Below are positions 60,739 to 64,000 of a stretch of 64,000 nt of DNA, one piece after another. Within the stretch, counting starts at the first letter, position 1. Each line of letters opens with the position of its first letter. The notes under the pieces are model-generated. The model was given only the letters and a program-made list of their open reading frames with translations, made no database searches and was not told the origin of the DNA. The stretch is from Solirubrobacteraceae bacterium. GTDB lineage: Bacteria; Actinomycetota; Thermoleophilia; Solirubrobacterales; Solirubrobacteraceae. The stretch lies in NCBI GenBank assembly GCA_030690545.1, contig JAUYGN010000011.1, forward strand, positions 20,662 to 84,661. Direction: 5' to 3'. Made by a program: the position numbers and the translations under genes.

Positions 60739-63027
60739 ATGACCCCCGAATCGACCAGCCGGGTCGACCTGCACTGCCACTCGACCGCCTCCGCGGTCTC
60801 CAAGCTCGGCGTCCAGCGCGCGCTCGGGCTGCCCGAATGCGCGACGCCGCCGCAGGAGGTCTACGACCTCGCCAAGCGCCGCGGGATGGACTTCGTGACG
60901 ATCACCGATCACGACACGATCGACGGGGCGCTGGAGCTCGCCGAGCGCTACGACGACGCGTTCGTCTCCGAGGAGCTGACGGCCTGGTTTCGCGACGAGC
61001 CGCAGGCCGTGCACATCCTCTGCTGGGGCATCACGCCCGACGACCACGAGCGCCTGCAGGCGCTCGCCGGCGACGTCGAGGCCGTCGCCGAAGAGCTGAT
61101 CGAGCGCGACATCGCGTGTGCGCTGGCGCACCCCTTCTATGCCGTCGAGGCGCCGCTGACGCCGCGCCACCGCCGCCGCCTGGCGCACCTCTTCCCGACC
61201 TGGGAGACGCGCAACGGCTCACGCGCGCACGAGCTCAACGCGCCCGCCGAGGTCTACATCGAGACGCACGGCGGCACCGGCGTCGGCGGCTCGGACGACC
61301 ATGCCGGCATCGACATCGGGCGCACCTTCACGCAGACGCCGGCGGCGGCGACCTGGCGCGAGTACCTCGACCACGTCGTCGCCGGCCGCGCCACGCCGCT
61401 CGGCGCGCACGGCAGCGCCGCGAAGTGGACGCACGCCGCGATGGCGCTCGCCGTGCGCGCGCTCGGTCGCGGCGCGAGCGACGGCGTCGCCACCGACCCG
61501 GCCGTGATCTTCACGATGGTCCAGCGGCTGATGCGCGAGGGCGACGAGCGCTCCGGCGACGCCGGCGCGGACGGCCTGCGTCCCGACGACGCCCGCGCGC
61601 TGCTGCGCGCCTGGCTGACCGCCGTCGAGCTCGATCTCTGCGAGACGGAGCTGATCGCCCTGCTGCAGAGCGACGACTTCTTCCACGCCGGCCTGTACCG
61701 CCGCGCGAAGCGCATCCACGAGCGCAAGCTCACGCGCGCCGTGCACCAGATCGCCGGCGCGGCGACGGCGGCCGGCGGCGCCGAGCTCGCGACGAGCGCG
61801 ACGACGCTGTTCGACGCCTGCCTGGCGGCGATCCCCTACGCGCCGGCGGCCGCCTTCCTCGGCCGCGAGAAGCACAAGCTCGCGCGTCGCGAGGGCGAGC
61901 CGCTGCGCGTCGCGCTCGTCGCCGACGCGGTCGGCGGGATGCACGGCGTGACGCACACGCTCGACGAGCTGCGCGACCGCGGCGTGCCCGGCTTCGAGGT
62001 CGAGGTGGTCGGCACCGATCACAACGTCGACCGGCGCCTGAGCGCCGTCGCCGAGGTCGACATCCCGTTCTACGCCGGGCTGAAGGTCGGGGTGCCGAGC
62101 CTGCCGGCGATCGTCGAGGCGCTCGCCGACGGTCGCTACGACCTCGTCCACCTCTGCTCGCCCGGCCCGTCGGGAGCCGCCGCCGCGATCATCGCCCGCG
62201 TGATGGGCGTGCCGATCCTCGGCAGCTACCACACCGAGCTCGCCGCCTACGCCGGCCTGCGCTCGCAGGACCCGCAGCTCGAGCTCGCCGCGCGGATCGC
62301 GATCGGCGCCTTCTACGGCCAGTGCCGGCGCGTGCTGTCGCCCAGCGCCGCGTCGGACGCGGTGCTGCGCGAGATGGGCATCCGCGACGAGCGGATCGCG
62401 CGCTGGGATCGCGGCGTCGACCTCGCGCGCTTCTCGCCCGCGCGCCGCGATGCCAACGTCCTGCCAGGTGAGATCACGGTCCTCTACGCCGGTCGCCTGA
62501 CGCACGAGAAGGGCGCCGACCTGCTCGCCGACGCGTTCCTGCGGGCGCACGCCCGCGATCCGCGCCTGCACCTCGTGCTGGCCGGCGGCGGCCCCGAGCA
62601 GGACGTCCTGCGCGAGCGCCTCGGCGAGCACGCGACGTTCCTCGGCTGGCTGGAGGGCGACGCGCTCGCGACGGCGTACGCGAGCGCCGACATCTTCCTC
62701 TTCGCCAGCCGCACGGACACCTTCGGCCAGGTCCTGTTGGAAGCGCAGGCAAGCGGGCTGGCGGTCGTCGCCGTCGGCGAAGGCGGGCCGACGAGCATCG
62801 TCAGCGACGGATCGACGGGGCGCCTGTGCCCGGCAGACGCGGGCGCCCTCGCCGATGCGGTCGTCGAGCTCGCGGCCCAGCCCTTGCAGCGCGAGCGGCT
62901 CGCCCGGAGCGCTCAGCAGGCGGTCGCCGAGCGCACATGGGAGCGCTCGCTGCAGCGCCTGGCGGACGGCTATCGGCGCGCCCTGGCGCCCGCCGGAACG
63001 ACGCTCGGCGCCAGCCGCGCCGCGTAG
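60739..63027 (+). CDS. PHP-domain phosphoesterase / GT4 glycosyltransferase fusion
   Basis: A 762-residue two-domain protein. Residues about 8-260 form a PHP metal-dependent phosphoesterase: DLHCHSTASAVSK, FVTITDHDTIDGA, ALAHPFYAVEAP and GGSDDHAGIDIGR supply the metal ligands. After a helical linker, about 389-750 form a GT-B retaining glycosyltransferase (LRVALVADAVGGMHGVTHTL, LYAGRLTHEKGADLL, and the EX7E-type SRTDTFGQVLLEAQASGLAV). No signal or membrane segment is seen, so it acts in the cytoplasm, possibly on the membrane face. A PHO-like box precedes it. I infer a role in phosphate-sparing glycolipid or glycan synthesis. Confidence 0.88.
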   Translation: MTPESTSRVDLHCHSTASAVSKLGVQRALGLPECATPPQEVYDLAKRRGMDFVTITDHDTIDGALELAERYDDAFVSEELTAWFRDEPQAVHILCWGITPDDHERLQALAGDVEAVAEELIERDIACALAHPFYAVEAPLTPRHRRRLAHLFPTWETRNGSRAHELNAPAEVYIETHGGTGVGGSDDHAGIDIGRTFTQTPAAATWREYLDHVVAGRATPLGAHGSAAKWTHAAMALAVRALGRGASDGVATDPAVIFTMVQRLMREGDERSGDAGADGLRPDDARALLRAWLTAVELDLCETELIALLQSDDFFHAGLYRRAKRIHERKLTRAVHQIAGAATAAGGAELATSATTLFDACLAAIPYAPAAAFLGREKHKLARREGEPLRVALVADAVGGMHGVTHTLDELRDRGVPGFEVEVVGTDHNVDRRLSAVAEVDIPFYAGLKVGVPSLPAIVEALADGRYDLVHLCSPGPSGAAAAIIARVMGVPILGSYHTELAAYAGLRSQDPQLELAARIAIGAFYGQCRRVLSPSAASDAVLREMGIRDERIARWDRGVDLARFSPARRDANVLPGEITVLYAGRLTHEKGADLLADAFLRAHARDPRLHLVLAGGGPEQDVLRERLGEHATFLGWLEGDALATAYASADIFLFASRTDTFGQVLLEAQASGLAVVAVGEGGPTSIVSDGSTGRLCPADAGALADAVVELAAQPLQRERLARSAQQAVAERTWERSLQRLADGYRRALAPAGTTLGASRAA

Positions 63028-63344
63028 CGCGTCGCGGACCCGCGCGGCGCTCGCGAGAGCGCGGCCGGTCGGCGCTCGCAGGGACCTCGTCGCGCGTGAC
63101 GAGCGGCGCCACCGCGATCGCGCGGCGGATGCGCCACGGCACCGTGCCCGCCGCGCTGGACGTTTATACGAAATACGGTCGTATGTAAACCTGGTTTCCG
63201 GTATCTTGGCGGCTCGGGTCGGGCGCACGGAACGCGCCGTAGCCCTGCGTCGACGGCGCCCGCATCGGATGGTGGTGCGCCGGAGAGCGGGGTGGTGTCG
63301 CTCGGCGGGGAACGACGGTTGCACCATAGAAAGGCTGTTGCACG
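63028..63344. promoter_or_regulatory. Intergenic region with an inverted-repeat operator
   Basis: In this 317-bp gap an AT-rich block holds GTTTATACGA (63162-63171) and TCGTATGTAAAC (63179-63190), an imperfect inverted repeat with perfect ATACGA/TCGTAT cores; a further ATACG lies in the spacer. A TATCTT hexamer (63202-63207) is a possible -10 for the gene at 63345, and the repeat would cover its -35. It resembles TetR-type operators. No other feature is seen here. Confidence 0.5.
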
Positions 63345-64000
63345 ATGAGCAGGCACGGGGACACTGACTCGCCCGCAGGTGCGGCGATCGACGATGCGCG
63401 TCCGGATCTGGCGACGATGCTCGCCGAGATGGACGACCGGCTCCAGTCGCTGCAACGCGAGCTCGAATCGGTCACGGCTTCCGCCGCCCGCCAGCCATCG
63501 GAAGGCTGGCGCCCGCCGCCACCGACGGTGGCTCCCGCGCCGCCGCCGATCCCGCCCGCGATCGCGAGGTCGGCGCACGTGTCGCGCATCTCGGGCTCGC
63601 GCACGACGATCCCCGAGTCCGGCGCGCCGGACGATTCGCCGGTCAGGGCGCTCGCGCCCAAGGCGGCCGGCGCAAGCGCCGTCACGCTCCCCGCGGCTCG
63701 CAAGCGCCGCCCGCCGGCTGCCGGCCGTACCCAGACCGCGCCGGACGACGACGCGCCGCCCCGCGAGCGCGTCGCAGCCGGCGCCGAAGCGGTCGCCAGC
63801 CAGACGATCCTCGAGGCCGAGCAGGAGGCGCGCAGCGTGGTCGACGAAGCCCTTCGTCGCGTGACCGAGATCGGCGTCCGGACACGAGCGCTGCTCGAGC
63901 AGCCGGGGACCGCGCCGGAGCCCGCCGCCGCGCGGACGCCGCCCCGCTCGCGCGGCCGTGCGCGGACGCCGGCGACACGGACCGCGCCCGCCGCGCGCAG
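63345..64000 (+). CDS. Low-complexity Ala/Pro/Arg-rich protein, N-terminal part
   Basis: An open frame that runs off the window (218 complete codons, no stop). It begins MSRHGDTDSPAGAAIDD, then a short coiled-coil-like stretch (LATMLAEMDDRLQSLQRELE, about 22-41), a long Pro/Ala/Arg-rich disordered part and a second helix (SQTILEAEQEARSVVDEALR, about 149-168), then a basic tail. The pattern suggests a DNA- or polymer-associated scaffold, such as a phasin-like or nucleoid protein, but no family is recognised. ATG 63345 is chosen as the first start after the promoter region, with a weak AAAGG upstream. Confidence 0.6.
   Translation, partial: MSRHGDTDSPAGAAIDDARPDLATMLAEMDDRLQSLQRELESVTASAARQPSEGWRPPPPTVAPAPPPIPPAIARSAHVSRISGSRTTIPESGAPDDSPVRALAPKAAGASAVTLPAARKRRPPAAGRTQTAPDDDAPPRERVAAGAEAVASQTILEAEQEARSVVDEALRRVTEIGVRTRALLEQPGTAPEPAAARTPPRSRGRARTPATRTAPAAR

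Overview
The window is very GC-rich, densely packed DNA. Coding regions use G/C in almost every third position and GTG starts are common. Many adjacent genes overlap by ATGA or GTGA, and many others begin 6-10 nt after a TANNNT -10 hexamer, as leaderless transcripts do. This, together with RNase J, RecA-RecX, a PafBC-free recA upstream region, and a Cys-less DapF paired with an LL-diaminopimelate aminotransferase, points to a deep-branching actinobacterium. Solirubrobacterales/Thermoleophilia is my best guess, by inference and not by search. I see no tRNA, rRNA, CRISPR array or insertion sequence.

Layout. 1-2.6 kb (minus): the N-terminal part of an HtrA-like protease, then trpC and trpD. 2.8-13.4 kb: a sulfonate/organosulfur island with an SfnB-like monooxygenase, an SsuBAC-type ABC transporter, plsC, an LLM oxidoreductase, an ACR3/BASS-type permease, a LysR regulator, SsuD and two flavin reductases. 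13.4-16.8 kb (minus): hisIE-trpE-[VapBC-like toxin-antitoxin]-trpG. The tryptophan genes are therefore split twice, once by a toxin-antitoxin pair and once by about 10.8 kb of sulfur genes. 16.9-24 kb: an unknown secreted protein, a decayed Rhs tip, a TPR protein, and a 1567-residue secreted RCC1-Rhs/YD-repeat protein. 24-28.3 kb: an AI-2E-family permease and a miaA-dapF-dapL operon.

28.4-39 kb: FIST protein, SDR, a second toxin-antitoxin pair whose toxin appears to start at CTG, a Rv2578c-type radical SAM protein, SRPBCC proteins, glycerate kinase, VOC protein, two small proteins and a large BTAD-ATPase regulator. 39-43.2 kb: miaB, then arsR-gapdh-arsJ, an arsenate detoxification operon that exports 1-arseno-3-phosphoglycerate. 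43.2-50.7 kb: prfC, merR, RNase J, glutaminase, recX-recA, and a flavodoxin-like gene preceded by a relic of a DJ-1/PfpI gene.

50.8-63 kb is a phosphate-starvation region. It holds pstS-pstC-pstA-pstB-phoU, a receiver-less PhoB-like winged-helix protein, a GH31 glycosidase, a condensation-fold acyltransferase-like protein, a small membrane protein and a PHP-phosphoesterase/GT4 glycosyltransferase fusion. Direct repeats with an 11-bp period, matching the PHO-box pattern, lie upstream of pstS, of the winged-helix gene and (four units) of the PHP-GT fusion. I infer that the fusion belongs to the Pho regulon and may take part in replacing phospholipids with glycolipids. The window ends inside a low-complexity Ala/Pro/Arg-rich protein.
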